64,000 nucleotides of DNA from Cunninghamella blakesleeana (lineage: Eukaryota; Mucoromycota; Mucoromycetes; Mucorales; Cunninghamellaceae). The notes below the pieces were generated by a model. It had not been told where the DNA came from. It worked only from the letters and a program-made list of their open reading frames with translations, and did not search any database. Within the stretch, counting starts at the first letter, position 1. Each line of letters starts with the position of its first letter. Positions 1 to 13,143 of this stretch are shown piece after piece. Made by a program: the position numbers and the translations under genes. The DNA is taken from assembly GCA_017871115.1 (NCBI GenBank), contig JAFCIZ010000001.1:3081501-3145500 (forward strand). Reading direction: 5' to 3'.

Positions 1-293
1 ACTTCAAATGCAATATAGTCTAGTATTAAATCTCCAACTCTTATTAGACGATACTTGAAAACCTATAAAGTAGACACCATGAACGGTGTGCAAGTTCTTC
101 AAAAGACTTTACTTTTTTATTTATTATTAACATGATCACTATATATGTAAAATTAGGTTCCCTTGGTTAATACTCAATGGGTTAAAGATAGATAACTAAA
201 CGTGATATAGAACAATAATGCTAACAAAAAAAATGTAATAAATATATTAATTGATTTGTATTATTTATTCGTATTTATTTATCTAATTTACAG

Positions 294-2430
294 TGTAAAT
301 GAAAACCAATTACTCCCTTTACAACCTTATACCATTTTATTTAAAACACAGTCAACACCAAATATTATATTGGAAGATCAGGCTGCATTACAACCTATAA
401 CTAATAATATATTAACCAAAAAGTATACTGAATTGATATCTGACACTTTTAAAAAACCAAATGGAATGGATCAAATGTAAATAATAATAAGAAAATTATT
501 CTATATGTATATATATGCTTACTGCTTATATTGAATAAATATTTAATATATCGATAACAGCATAGTATACCATACAAATTTTGGTTCATTTTTTATTAAT
601 ACTGGATATTCATGCTACTGTCCTACAAAGCTTGATCTCATTTATATCGAAAAAATTGTGGCTTATCTTTCCTTATTAAAAAAGGGTTGTGAACTGGAAT
701 CGAATGATCAAAGTGCATTAGCTTACCTACATGCCATTTCAGCAATAAAAGTAATAAACTGATAATAATAATAATAATAAAAATAAAAACCAAACTAAAA
801 ATAAACGCTAATATAAATATAAAGAATTTCAAATAATATATATTTTTCAGACATATCCTAGAAAAATCTCCCCAGCAACCAAAGCTGAAAAAATAAAAGA
901 CAATAATAATAATAATAATAACAAGGATGATCATTGTAATAATAATAAGTTGAAGAATAATTATAGATAGCAACATCGCATTTATTTATTTAGTTTTATA
1001 AAATAAATAGGTGTTGGCTAAAAAATAAAATAGTTGATACATTTTCATTTAGAGTATAGTACTATCCCTGAAGCTGAAAATTCATTAACTGATGTTGAGT
1101 TTCGAACTCTATAATTATTTACTAAATGCTTCGGTGTTGGTTCTAAAATAGTGCGTGATAGTGGTTTATGGGATATAGATGTTTACGAGAAGTATTATAT
1201 ATGGATTTTCTGGTGACAATAGGTAAACTTGGCATTCGGCTTTTACCTGATTGTATCATTAAAGAAATATTAAAAAAAATTAAAATATAATTTTATTTTT
1301 TATTCTATTCGTTATATTCTGATCTTTTTTTTTTTTTTTCTATTATTATCATCATTTCAAAGAATATATCGTAAGGGTGTAGAAGAAATAGTAGAAATAA
1401 TTAAAAACCACATACCTGTCATTGGCGAGTGTAGGTATCATTATGGGAAATAAATATTACGCATATATACACGAAATTTAAATGGCTCAATAATATATTA
1501 ATTTAATTTAATTTATAAATAAACCTTTAACAAACGTGGAAAAGAATGTTATGGAGGTTTAGATATCATTATTTCATATAACTATTCAACAAACATGAAA
1601 GATACTTTTGATCAAATATTAATAAACCTGCGACAAGACAGTGATACAATTAAAATAAAAGCAGAATTAAACTCAAAAAATAGTATTTTAAATTATATAT
1701 ATAGCATCATTTAGGTTGCATTAAACATTTTCCCTGTAGACATGACAGCGCCAATTATAATCAAAAATATCATTCAAAGCAAGCCGATACAACAGACAAT
1801 TTATTAAAGTCAGTAAAAAAAATCCTGCAGCAGATGATTTACCAAAGGTAGCATATAATCATAAGTTTGCATAATTATTGAAAAACAACTACCAGATATT
1901 TCTTTTACTTATTTTATTATAGATTATTGTATCTTTTGTTCAGTTTTCAACTAAAATAATGCGACAGGTAGATTTAATATTTGCATCAAAAGTCTAATAC
2001 TCGTTAACTTTACTTGCATGGACTGGTAAAAAATAAGAATAAAATAAAAATATCAACTATCATCATTTATTATGAGTTTACTTGCTATATACTATTTTTT
2101 TTATTTATTTATATTTATTATCACTACTATTTTAAATTTATTAGGATCTAAACAGTTTGATATATTCAACCGCGATTATGCTAAAAAGGCTAAGTTATTT
2201 CTTTCAACTCATTTTTTAAAAAAATTAAACCTAAATAGTGATAAATATTTTTTTTTTACTCTCATAATAATAATAATATTAATAATAATAATACGAAAAA
2301 AAATATAAAATTAACTAGTAGTCGTATGTTTACAAGAATAATACCTGAAAGTAGTATTAAGATAAAAACAGAAGATATATTTTATCAACTAGCCTTACCC
2401 TATATAAATCCTGTGTATCGGAATTGCTGA
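294..2430 (+). pseudogene. Family X DNA polymerase (pol mu/lambda/Pol4-like), decayed
   Basis: Seen: exon-like pieces in order match a Pol X protein. They are a linker piece (294-475), the 8-kDa domain entry (561-750, containing SALAYLHAISAIK then, after an intron 751-850, TYPRKI), the helix-hairpin-helix LFTKCFGVGS (about 1110-1160), RRGKECYGGLDIII (1534 on), the second catalytic strand VDLIF, LLAWTG joined over an intron to GSKQF, and a C-terminus INPVYRNC with TGA at 2428-2430. Known: this family fills gaps in end joining and base-excision repair. Damage: in-frame TAA just before LFTK, in-frame TAA after VDLIFASKV, and the acceptor before the RGKECYGG exon reads AA (1532-1533) instead of AG. 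Homopolymers and AAT tracts have expanded in the introns. The extreme 5' end lies outside or is unreadable. Inference: inactive copy of a host repair polymerase. Confidence 0.82.
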
Positions 2431-2625
2431 TTGGCTGATTTTGTGACTTGAACTCTTTTTAAGGCGGCTAGTAATCCACGCCTCCTCGAAATTTTTTTTT
2501 ATAGTATTCAAATTTTTTTTTGCCAGTCGATTTTTTTTTTTTTCTTCCTCTTCATTTTTTTTTTTAATAATAAAAAAAACATATTTTTAATTCTTTTATT
2601 TTGAACATCTAATTAAAAAAATAAA

Positions 2626-5600
2626 ATGAGCGCTTGGCAGCCAACTGACCAAGGACTTTCTGAACTTTTACAATTATTACGCGAAGCCGTTAATCCTAAT
2701 GGTCCTCAAAATGTGCAAGAGGTATATATATAACTTACTGATAACAGTTACTATTAAGAAAAAAAATCCATCATAGAGTTATAATAAAATAAAATAAAAC
2801 TATCTTTAGTTTATTTATTTTCCTTATAATTAAATATTAATATTTCTATCTCTGTTATATATAATTTTCATTATTATTCATCCTTTTAGAAATTAGAGTA
2901 CTATAACAAGATTCCTGATTATAATTCATATTTGGCGTACATTTTAACACAAATGACACAAGAAAATCAATATATTCGTTCAGTGGCTGGTTTAACTCTT
3001 AAAAATAATATTCGTTCATATTATCCTAGCATTCCTGCTGAAGTAATAGACTATGTAAAAGAGTGTTGTATACAAAATATAGGCAATGAAGAAGTTGGAA
3101 AACCTGTTAGTCTTGTTATTGCTGCTATTATGGCTCGTGGTCAAGTACACAACTGGCCTCATTGTCTTCAAGTTTTAATGGAAAAGTTAGACGATCCCAA
3201 CCCTATTGTGGTTGAAGTAAATAATAATACAAAGATTTATTAAAATAAGAAATTAAATAGATATAGTGGTAAATAGATACTAAGAGTTAAACTAATATAT
3301 ATATATATTATTATTGTTACTATTATTATTATTATTTAGCATGCTTTTGGTACTCTCCAAAAAATCTGTGAAGATTGTTCTCGTGATTTAGATAATAATA
3401 TCGGCGGTGTTCAACCTTTAGAATTTATGATTCCTAAATTCATTACATTTTTTGATCACCCCAACTTCCAGCTTCGACTTTATGCTATTCAATGTATTCA
3501 GCAATTTATTACTTTAAGATCACAGCCTTTGATGAATCGTATTAACGAATTTTTAGGTGGATTATTCAACCGTGCAACAGACGATAGTGTCGAAGTACGC
3601 AAAGCAGTATGTCAAGCTTTAGTTAATATTTTGGAAATTTGCCCTGAAGCTTTATTCCCTCAAATGCCCAATTTAGCCGAATACATGTTATTCTCAACAC
3701 AATCTGATGATGAAGAACTTGCTTTGGAAGCTTGTGAATTTTGGTTAGTTTTTGCTGAACAAGATAATTTACGTGACCATTTACAACCTTATTTACCTAA
3801 AGTGGTCCCCGTTTTACTTAAATGCATGGTGTACTCTGAAATGGATTTATTAACTCTTGGTGGTGATGAAGATGACGCTCACATTGCTGATAGTGAACAA
3901 GATATTAAACCAAGATTCCATAAAGCCAATGTGGTCGAAGTAGAGCGTGCTAATAAAGATGATTTAGATGAAGGTGGAAAGAAAAAATCTGATAACTTGG
4001 ATGATGAAGATGATGAAGATGAAGATGATGAAGATGATTTTGATTTTGATGAAGATGACTTTTATGGCGAATGGAATTTACGTAAATGTAGCGCTGCTGC
4101 CCTTGATGTCATGTGTACAGCCTTTGAAGGTGAAGCCATTCAAATCTTAATGCCTCTTTTGAAAACTGAATTGGAAAGTGGTGACTGGCTTCATAGAGAA
4201 TGTGGCATCTTGGCTTTAGGTGCTGCTGCTGAAGGCGGTATGCATTTTATTTCTCCTCATCTTCCTGAATTAGTCCCCTATTTATTAAGAAATTTAAGTG
4301 ATCCTAAGGTAATAGATTATATTTATACATATATTTTTTTATTATATTTTATTCATTTACTTATTTATTTAATGATATCATCAATAATAATAATAGCCTC
4401 TTGTACGCTCTATTACCTGTTGGACTCTTGGTCGATATGCACAATGGATTGTTCAAGTTAGTCAACAAAGTCCTGATGCTCGCAAACATTATTTAGAACC
4501 TCTCGTTCAAATTATGCTTCAACGTATTCTTGATAACAATAAACGTGTACAAGAAGCAGCATGCTCATCATTTTCATTATTAGAAGAAGAAGCAACTACT
4601 GAACTAGTCTCTTATTTACAACCTATTTTAGTCACATTAGCTTCTGCATTTGAAAAGTATCAACATCGTAACTTATTACTTCTTTATGATACCGTAGGTA
4701 CCTTGGCTGATGTTGTTGGTGAAGCTTTAAATTTACCACAATATATTGAATTAATCATGCCTCCACTTATTAAAAAATGGCAAGAAATTACTGACGATAA
4801 TACTGACCTTTTCCCACTTTTGGAGGTAATAAAATAATAATAATAAGCATTGGTTATAAATAAAAACTAAAAATAAATGTGCAATAAAAATATCAATATT
4901 GATTTATATTTTTAAATGATAACGTCAACATGTATTATTAAATATAGTGTCTTTCATCTATTACCACTGCCCTTGGAAAAGGATTTAAACCATTTGCCGA
5001 ACCTGTTTATTTACGTTGCGTCAATCTTGTTTGTAAAACTTTAGAAGAATGCCAAATTGCTGCCCATACACCTGGTGCTGATGAACCTGATAAAGACTTT
5101 ATGATTGTTGCTTTGGATTTATTATCTGGTATAGTACAAGCTCTTAATACTGATGCTGAACCATTAGTAGCAAGCACAAACCCCCCTGTTGTTCAATTTT
5201 TATCTATCTGTATAACTGTAATCAAATAATAATAATAATAATGAAAAAGCTATGTTTATTTTATTTGTATGAATTAATTATATTTATATTATTATTATTA
5301 TTTATTTACTTTTAAAGGATGAAGTATCCGAAGTACGTCAATCAGCTTACGCTTTATTGGGTGATTTAGCTATTTCTTGTTTTGAACACATTCGCGCCAC
5401 TATTCCTCAATTCATGCCTCATATCCTTCAACAAATTGATCCTCAAGTTGAACATGTATCAGTATGTAATAACGCTACATGGGCTGCTGGCGAAATTGCT
5501 ATCAAACTTGGTAAACTATAAATATAAATATATTATAAATTAATTTGTTTAATAATAATATTTATTATTATTACTATAGGCCCTAGTGTTCAACCATACG

Positions 5601-6213
5601 TAGAACCATTACTTCAACGCTTATTCCCATTAATGGTAAACCCTAATATACAAAGAACTCTTTTAGAAAATGTTGCCATTACTATTGGTCGCTTAGGTTT
5701 AATTTGTCCTGATCTTGTTGCTCCCCATCTTGAAAACTTTGTACATCCTTGGTTGGTTTCATTATCCCCCGTTAGAGACAATGAAGAAAAAGCTTCAGCA
5801 TTCAGTGGTCTTTGTGAAATGATTAAAAAAAATCCTGAAGGTGCCCTCAAGGTAAATATTTTCATGGATATAAATATAAATATATATAAAAAAAAGGGAA
5901 AAGTGGATAATTAAATATATGTAAAACTAAAAAAAAATGATATGATATATTTATAGGCATTTTCATTCCTCTGCACTGCCATTGCTAACTATCATACTGT
6001 TCCTCCACAATTAAAAGAATCTTTTGGAAATGTAAGTTGAACAATAATAATAATAATTATATTCGCTTTATTAATTTATACACTTATTATAATTTATTTA
6101 TATAGATTTTGATTGGATATAAAAATATGTTTGGAGAAGAACAATGGATACAAGGATTTGCTACACTTCCTCCAGAAACTAAATCCATACTTCATGAGCG
6201 TTATGGAATTTAA
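2626..6213 (+). CDS. KAP104: Transportin / karyopherin beta-2 (nuclear import receptor)
   Basis: Nine exons: 2626-2721, 2890-3216, 3340-4308, 4397-4825, 4948-5217, 5318-5510, 5580-5851, 5957-6031, 6106-6213. All junctions keep frame and give about 912 residues, the usual size of transportin. The protein is HEAT repeats throughout. The N-terminus [18 protein letters not shown] and C-terminus ([15 protein letters not shown]) are typical. An acidic Asp/Glu loop (about residues 340-370, genomic 3958-4065) followed by [13 protein letters not shown] is the transportin H8 loop, which releases cargo when RanGTP binds. Known: it carries PY-NLS proteins such as hnRNPs into the nucleus. The start is chosen because it is the only ATG joined in frame to exon 2. 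It lies 195 bp downstream of the dead polymerase stop, with an inverted CCAAT box near 2430. Confidence 0.95.
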
Positions 6214-7748
6214 ATATCATCAACTATATATATATATTTATATTTAAAAAAGGAACTTTAATATTTACATGTCCTATTTGTTACACTTTTTTTCTACCCT
6301 GCCATAATATTCTTATTTTTAGTACTTTCATCAACATCCGATATACTTTTATTTACATTGTCTCTATAATTATAAATAAAAATAATAATAAATTAAAAAA
6401 AATGATAAATTATATTAATTATATATTTCATTATAATTTCCTCTCCTTCTCACGTTTATTTTTTTATAGTATAATAATTAAATAATTTACTATCTGAATT
6501 TTATAACCATAACTATTTTTTATTTATACGTAAAATTATATTAACAAATATAAAGAATTGTATAAATAAAATAAAATACTATGTCACGTGTAGGTAAATC
6601 CCCACGTGATATCCAAACTATTAGTAGATGTAGTTTGTTTAGTATTGGCTAAACCTATAAACGTGATATTATATTAATTTTGCATTACACAAATAATAAC
6701 TCTATAAAATACACAATTAATTTTAATTAACAGTATAAAATAATCATATCGAAAACAATTTATTAAATGTATGAATACAACTATACAATTATTCAATTAT
6801 ATATATATAAATATGAAAGAATTTGCAAGAAAAAAAGAGTGGCATGCTTAAAAAAGACTTCTGTTTAAAAAAGCTTGACCTGTATGGCCTATCAATCATA
6901 TTAAGGGACTAAGTCCTAAGGTGTAACTTAATCACTGTTCATAAATCTTGTAAGAATATACAAATCTATTAGATATTATATGGTAAAGATTAACAATAAT
7001 AATAATAATAATAGTAATAATAATTATAATAATAATTAGAGAAATAATAAGCTATAGAAGCAGTAATAAAGGGCGGCATATAAAGAATAGAAATAGAGCA
7101 AAAGATAGAAAAGGATCAGGGAGAAAATTAAAAACAATGAATAAAAAAAGAGAAGAAAAGATCTATTAGCAGTTTGATTACTAATTATATGTAAAAATAA
7201 CTATATATATTCTATTGTTTATATAGTTTTATATATCATATAAACTTGTAGCTGTGGAAACAGAGCATAAAGTTAACAGCAGAATACTATAAATAAAACA
7301 AACATGAAAAGGAATTGAGTGGACTTTTTTTCTTTTTTTTTTTGTGGTGATTAAAATCAGAGAAAGGAAGAAAAAAATTAATTTAAACCGACATTTGTAA
7401 ACATTACATGTTTTAAAAGAAAAATCGAAGTAAATATTAATTTTTTTAAGTAAAAAATATTTTAAAATTCAATAATAGACCATAAGATGATAAAGAAACT
7501 TGATAGAAATAATTCGTAAGTAAAAAAATCAAATAAAGTTATTTAGTGCCTGATTTTCGATTAATCCATAATAAAAAAAATTAGTGTGTACAGAGTAATT
7601 TTCAAAAAAAAATAGCCATGTGACTCCCAATATTTTTTTTTATATACAATTTTTTTTTTTTTAATTTAATTCTACCTCTTTCCTCTATCCATTTTTTATA
7701 CGTAGTTTGATTGTTTTTTTATAATAAAAAATCTCAAGTTACGTGTTT
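6214..7748. other. Intergenic, AT-rich, no gene seen
   Basis: This 1.5-kb stretch between transportin and CDC20 holds no convincing ORF in any frame. It has (AAT)n runs near 6990-7030, poly-T tracts near 7330 and 7640, and one paired CACGTG arrangement (6584-6609, listed separately). The last 150 bp presumably contain the CDC20 promoter. Confidence 0.6.
6584..6609. promoter_or_regulatory. Inverted pair of CACGTG E-boxes
   Basis: TCACGTG at 6584-6590 and its exact reverse complement CACGTGA at 6603-6609 are separated by 12 bp. Known: CACGTG is the core site of bHLH factors of the Cbf1/USF type. In such AT-rich DNA two copies this close are notable. It lies 370 bp past the transportin stop and 1.1 kb before CDC20, so the target gene is unclear. 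Confidence 0.4.
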
Positions 7749-8126
7749 ATGGATCCAACTTCCAAAACACCAAAGAAGGATCTACATCCTCTCTCTATAG
7801 CCCAAAAGATGTCTAAAAAAGCAAATATACCACTCTCTGATACTATAAATACACGACCAAAAAATGATCAAAAAAAACCTACCACTTCTTCAACAAAAGG
7901 AAAAGCTGTTGAAAAAAATAGCACAGCAACAAATAAAGAACCACATCAGCAAAGCATGCTTTATTATGTTAAAAAGAAAGGATTACTTGATTATACCACT
8001 ACTTCTTCTAATTCCTCTTCTTCACCAAAGATACCTCTATCGGACTCTATTGTAAAAAATTCTGAAAATACATTTATTTCAACAAAGATAATAAAAAGTG
8101 CTAGCTCTTCGACAAAAACACCTAAA

Positions 8127-8167
<41 letters not shown>

Positions 8168-9793
8168 TAATAATACACCTACAAAACCATCAAAACAAAT
8201 TGATACACCTATATCTCGTCCTATGTTTAGAAGATCTGTTTCAGCTCACTCTATATTAGATGTTATTGGAAAAGATTGGCTTAAAACACCACGTCCTACT
8301 AGAATATCAACCACAAGACATTATGTATGTACCCATACAATCTTTAAAAGAAGAATAACTGATTTTATTTTATTTTTTTTAAAAATTAAAAAAAAATGTT
8401 GTTATTAGTATTACTATCATGATAAAATAAAATAATAATAATAATCATAGAATGGTGACACTAACAACAGTAATATATATATATATATATTTATTTATTT
8501 TTATTTATATAGGAGGACGATAGATTTATTCCAAATAGAGATAATATGGATCTTGCATCATCACAATTTAATTTAGCCAACAACAAACCAAAAGAATATC
8601 TGGATCATGATACATTAGAATATCAAGAAAGAGTAGCAAAAGCATGTGGTTTAAATCCTAGAAAACGAATTTTATCTTTTCACTCTGAACAACCACCTGA
8701 AAAGAAATTACAAGATGAAAGATTAAGACATAAATTAGAACCATCACCCTTTTTACCAACAGAAATATTATCTCGTAAAATAGATCATGATCAACCTACA
8801 CGACAAATTATTAAAGCACCAGAAAAAATTTTAGATGCTCCTTATATGACAGACGATTACTATCTTAATTTATTGGATTGGTCAAGTCAAAATATAGTTG
8901 CCGTTGCTTTACATAAGTATATTTATTTGTGGAATGCTGATAATGGTGTCACTCGATCTCTTAAATATGACGGCGAAGAACCTATTACAGCTCTCTCATG
9001 GTCAGCAGATGGTAATTATCTTTCACTTGGTTTGGGAACTGGCGTTGTGCAAGTATGGGATGTAGAAGCTAATTCAAGGTTAAGATTATTGAAAGGAAGA
9101 AATACTAGAATTGATTCTCTATCTTGGAATAAACACCTTGTCTCTTCTGGTGGCCGCGATGGTGGTATCTGGCATCATGATGTTCGTTTAGCTAATCATA
9201 AAACAGCAGAATTAGAGGGTCATGAAAGTGAAGTCTGTGGATTAAAATGGCGACCTGATGGTATGCTATTAGCAAGTGGTGGCAATGATAATACGGTGCA
9301 TGTGTGGGATATACGTACGCGTGTTCCTAAATTTACAAAACGTACTCATTTTGGTGCTATCAAGGCCTTAGCTTGGTGTCCATGGAATAATCACGTATTA
9401 GCCACCGGTGGTGGAAGGGAGGATAAAAATATTCACTTCTGGAATGTATCAACAACTACACGTGTTCACAGTGTCTCTACAGGCTCTCAAGTCACATCGT
9501 TACATTGGTCAAAACATTATAAAGAAATTGTTTCTACCCATGGTTATCCAAATAATCAAATCACTCTATGGAGTTATCCTAAATTAAAAAGAATCATTGA
9601 TATACCTGCTCACGAATCTCGTATTTTACACTCTGCACTTAGTCCAGATGGTCAAGTTTTAGCAACAGTAGCGGCCGATGAAAATTTAAAATTCTTTAGA
9701 GTCTTTGATAACGATGGCAATAATGAATTTTTAAGATCACCTGAAGAAACTGAAAAATCTGAATGGTTAAAACGCACTACTAGTCTCCGTTAA
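7749..9793 (+). CDS. CDC20: Cdc20/Fizzy/Slp1, WD40 activator of the APC/C
   Basis: Two exons, 7749-8324 and 8513-9793, 618 residues. The second exon opens with the C-box DRFIPNR, the contact to the APC/C, followed by RILSFHSEQPPEKK and a canonical seven-blade WD40 propeller starting at ILDAP...DDYYLNLLDWSSQN. Blade 5 has the signature LAWCPWNNHVLATGGG. These favour Cdc20 over Cdh1. Known role: substrate receptor for securin and cyclin B destruction and target of the spindle checkpoint. The N-terminal 190 residues are Lys/Ser/Thr-rich and disordered with a poly-Asn tract (AAT repeat, about 8125-8175). The C-terminus ends in Leu-Arg, where the family usually has an Ile-Arg tail; this is probably a conservative change. 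The ATG at 7749 is preferred because the in-frame GTG two codons earlier is not a start in fungi. Confidence 0.95.
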
Positions 9794-10756
9794 ATAATTC
9801 CTCCTCTCATCCATAAATTGTATTAAAAAAAATGAATAATGAAATACATATATTTTATTTTATTTCATATATATATAGTAATGATAGTAATATATTGTAC
9901 ATGATCAACTATGTTAAATAATAATAATTTTAATAATTTTAATTTCGACTAACTTGATTAAAAATAATTTTAATGTAATTTCATATATCATTACTATTAA
10001 TCATGTTCATCATTATAAATAAATTAAATAAATAAATAAAAAACAATTTTAATAATAACAATAATAATACAAATGGATATTTGCATTACAAGTGATAATA
10101 GATATTCAAAATAATAATAAAAATGAAACAAATGCTAAATAATTTGAATGCAATCAATCACAAAAAAATATAGGAATGAAATTTTGGTAAAAAGGAGTTT
10201 ATTTTTTATTTTTTTGACCAGATTTTCAATTTATTAAAAAGAATATATTAATTTCTTTTTATTTACAATTTGCTTTTAATGAATGGATATAAAAAATTAT
10301 ACGGTTCCATTGTTTATAATAAAAAATACTATATTAATATTTTAGAATAGTAAACTTTATATTGATATATGAAAAAAAAATAGGTGAAAAAAAAACAGTG
10401 GCAGGATACATTTTTTAACCAAAAAATTTTTAAATTTTGATCATCCTCCATCCTTTTTTTCTATGGCCCAATTTTTTACCCCTAGACCTTCCTTTTTCTT
10501 TTCATCTTTTTATAATGTAATTCATCATATTTAAAATATATGAATACATTTAAAGTAGATTTAATAATACAAATTATATGAATATAATTACTATATTGTA
10601 TATATGTTGCTGTATAAAAAAATATTTTTTATTCTTGATATAAACCACAGTTTTTTATTCTGATAAAATATAAACTGATGCTTTGCTTTTTTTTTTTATT
10701 TATTTTATTAATGTTAAGACTTGATATAATACGATTCGTTTAAATATTTATTTATT
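9794..10756. other. Convergent intergenic spacer, nothing recognised
   Basis: Spacer between the ends of CDC20 (+) and the SET/MYND gene (-). It is extremely AT-rich with homopolymers; no ORF of note and no RNA gene was seen. Confidence 0.6.
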
Positions 10757-12155
10757 TTACTTTCCCTTATTTTTTTTCTTTTTAAATGAAGCAATTTGGC
10801 TAGATTCTTTAATACATCGTTGGCATTGACAGGTAAAATAATAATCCTGTAATAATCTTTGGCGCCTACTTGAAACTGGTATATTTGTATCGATATAACC
10901 AATTGTCAAAGCTTCTCCTTCTTGTACATCTTGAACAGTACGTATCAACATTTGTCTAAATTTACCATGAGGTTGTTTAAAAACAGATGGGTAAGTAAAA
11001 ATAGGCTCCTTTTCTTGCCCATCACCATCAGTAATTTGTTGTTTCATTTTTTCTTCTTCCAAATCTTCTTCTGTCCATTGTTCTACTTCACAATTAAAAT
11101 CACAATCATGATTGAATAAAGATGCCAAAGGATAAATAGCTAATATATATATATATATATAATATAGTATAAATAAACATAATCAATTATCAACAATAAA
11201 TATAATAATTTCATATATATCATAACCATTATTTTTTATTTTATTTTATTTTATTTTTTACCCCTTCCAGCCAGTACATCCAATTTATTTTCTAAATAAA
11301 TTCCAAACCCATTCGATTCAATTTTAGAAGCAAGATGCATGATGTCTATATCTGATTCGTGAGGAAGAATCCAATTTGATTGATGCAACTGTTTTAATAA
11401 AAATGTATGTAGTCGAGACCAATCTTTTTTCATATCCAAAGACCAAGCATCATAATGAGATTCTAATTGATTTACTAAATCAAATTCAATTGTTGCTATT
11501 TTATCTTCTTTTTCATTATTATTCTTTATTTTTATTTCATTTGTTGTTGATGATGAGCTAATTTCTTTTTGACGTTGCCAATAAATCATCAAGATTAACT
11601 TCCCAATACTTTTCATGTTTTTATCAACCTTTTTTAGAGTAGCTAATTTGCGTAAAGATTCGCAAATATCTGTACGATGATCTGCTAAATAAGTGTGAGC
11701 GCAAACTGAACTACAAAAATAAACTTGATCGCAAGATAAACAGTGAGTGGAGAAACTTTTACTTGGATGAGTACACAAACAGTAAGCACATATTCGTTTT
11801 TTGAAACTATCAAAAATAGCTATAAATAAACATACATGTATATAAGTAAATGACATGAGTTAAATTTATTTTGACTCTATTATTATTGTTATTATTATTA
11901 TTTATTTTATATATTTTTTACCTGTTGCATAGGGAAAAACCTAAATCAAACAAAAAGGAAGATGTCAAACTTGAGCAATAAACACAATTCTTTTTTAAAC
12001 AAAAAAGAAAAAAAAGAGCATTCAAGGTGTACCTTTAATAAAGTAGTTTGCTTTTCGATCAATTGATTAGCAACATATTCACGACCTTTTTCTTGAGTGA
12101 TTTTAATATTTATTATAGAAGGTATTTCAAAAATAGACGTATCAACATTGATCAT
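10757..12155 (-). CDS. SET and MYND domain protein (SMYD-type)
   Basis: Four exons on the - strand: 12155-12033, 11940-11922, 11819-11262 and 11139-10757, 360 residues in frame. The second exon is a 19-nt micro-exon encoding VFPYAT plus one base. The protein starts with a split SET N-terminal part (GREYVANQLIEKQTTLLK). A complete MYND zinc finger follows (CAYC, CLSC, YFCSSVC, H, C), then a helical insert, the SET core NHDCDFN (usual NHSCxPN), GEALTIGYID (usual GEELxIxYID) and a post-SET CQCQRC. Known: SMYD proteins methylate lysines on histone and non-histone proteins. The substrate here cannot be inferred. The C-terminal TPR-like part of animal SMYDs is absent, as in many short fungal forms. 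Confidence 0.88.
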
Positions 12156-13143
12156 AGGTAGAGGAATAAAAAAGAAAAAAAAAAATAATTGAAAGCGAAA
12201 AAGGATTGACAAAAAAATTTAAATTCAAGATAAAAAAAATCGCTTCTTTAAATTTGCAAATTCGTGCCTAAAACTTTATTTTCCATCAATTATTGAATTT
12301 TTTTAACTTTCTTCTTTTTTTTAATTTGCTCATTTTTCTTTTTATTTATACCTTTAAAATTCGCACTAAAAAACCAAATGATTGTTTGCTTATTCAATGT
12401 ATTAATATCAGTTATGAGTCAACCTCTGTTACTACAGATATTATACAAAATAGACCAACACTCTAATCTAACCCTATTGTAAATTTGATGATACACATCA
12501 AATTATCCTAGAAGATATCAGTCTAGGCGAAAATCTCATTACAGCAATAGCACAAGTTCACTAGGTTTTTTTTTAAAAACAAAAAAAAAAAAGGAAAAAA
12601 AAACGAATATAAATTCAAGATGAATTTCATAAAAAATTAAACAACTCCCGCCCAATTTTTTATAATTCATTCTTTGTCTTGTAATAATTTTATTTTTAGG
12701 CACTAGTTAGAAGTTGTAATAAATTAGTGAACGAATTTCCTACTATGGGTTCTAGAAAAATTCTAATTTAAATAATTCGAACCAAATATGATAGTAATAC
12801 ATATATTTGAGTATAAGACAGATAATTTTTTCATTTTTTATTTGTATCATTGTAAGAATAATATAAATTAAAAAGATAGAGAAAAGAAAAGAAAAGTGTG
12901 ACAATATAATTGTAAAAAAAAAAAAATACTGTAAGGTATAAAATGCACAAATATATGAGATATTGTTATTCTTAATTTGATGATATAGGTGACAGGAATG
13001 AATTTTCCATTATAGCAAATAAATGCATATATATAAATATATATAGAATATACATTGACGAAGAAATAATATTTTTATATTTATAATATTGAATTGACCT
13101 GAAAAGTAAAATAATTAAATAAGAAACCAAGCCATTACTACAA
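12156..13143. other. Intergenic with a possible decayed small gene on +
   Basis: Most of the stretch is AT-rich and featureless. At 12414-12775 (+) three coding-like pieces follow each other: MSQPLLLQILYKIDQHSNL (12414 on), FDDTHQIILEDISLGENL (12485 on, shifted by one base) and, after a gap ending in TTTTTAG, ALVRSCNKLVNEFPTMGSRK (12700-12765). The pieces need a frameshift to join, so this is either a dead small gene or chance. The family is not recognised. Confidence 0.3.

Noticed and set aside
1100..2000. Recoding of TAA as a sense codon, suggested by two in-frame TAA in polymerase motifs
   Set aside because: All intact genes of the window end in TAA, TAG or TGA at the expected length and use CAA/CAG for Gln. 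The acceptor site is also broken, so a pseudogene explains it.
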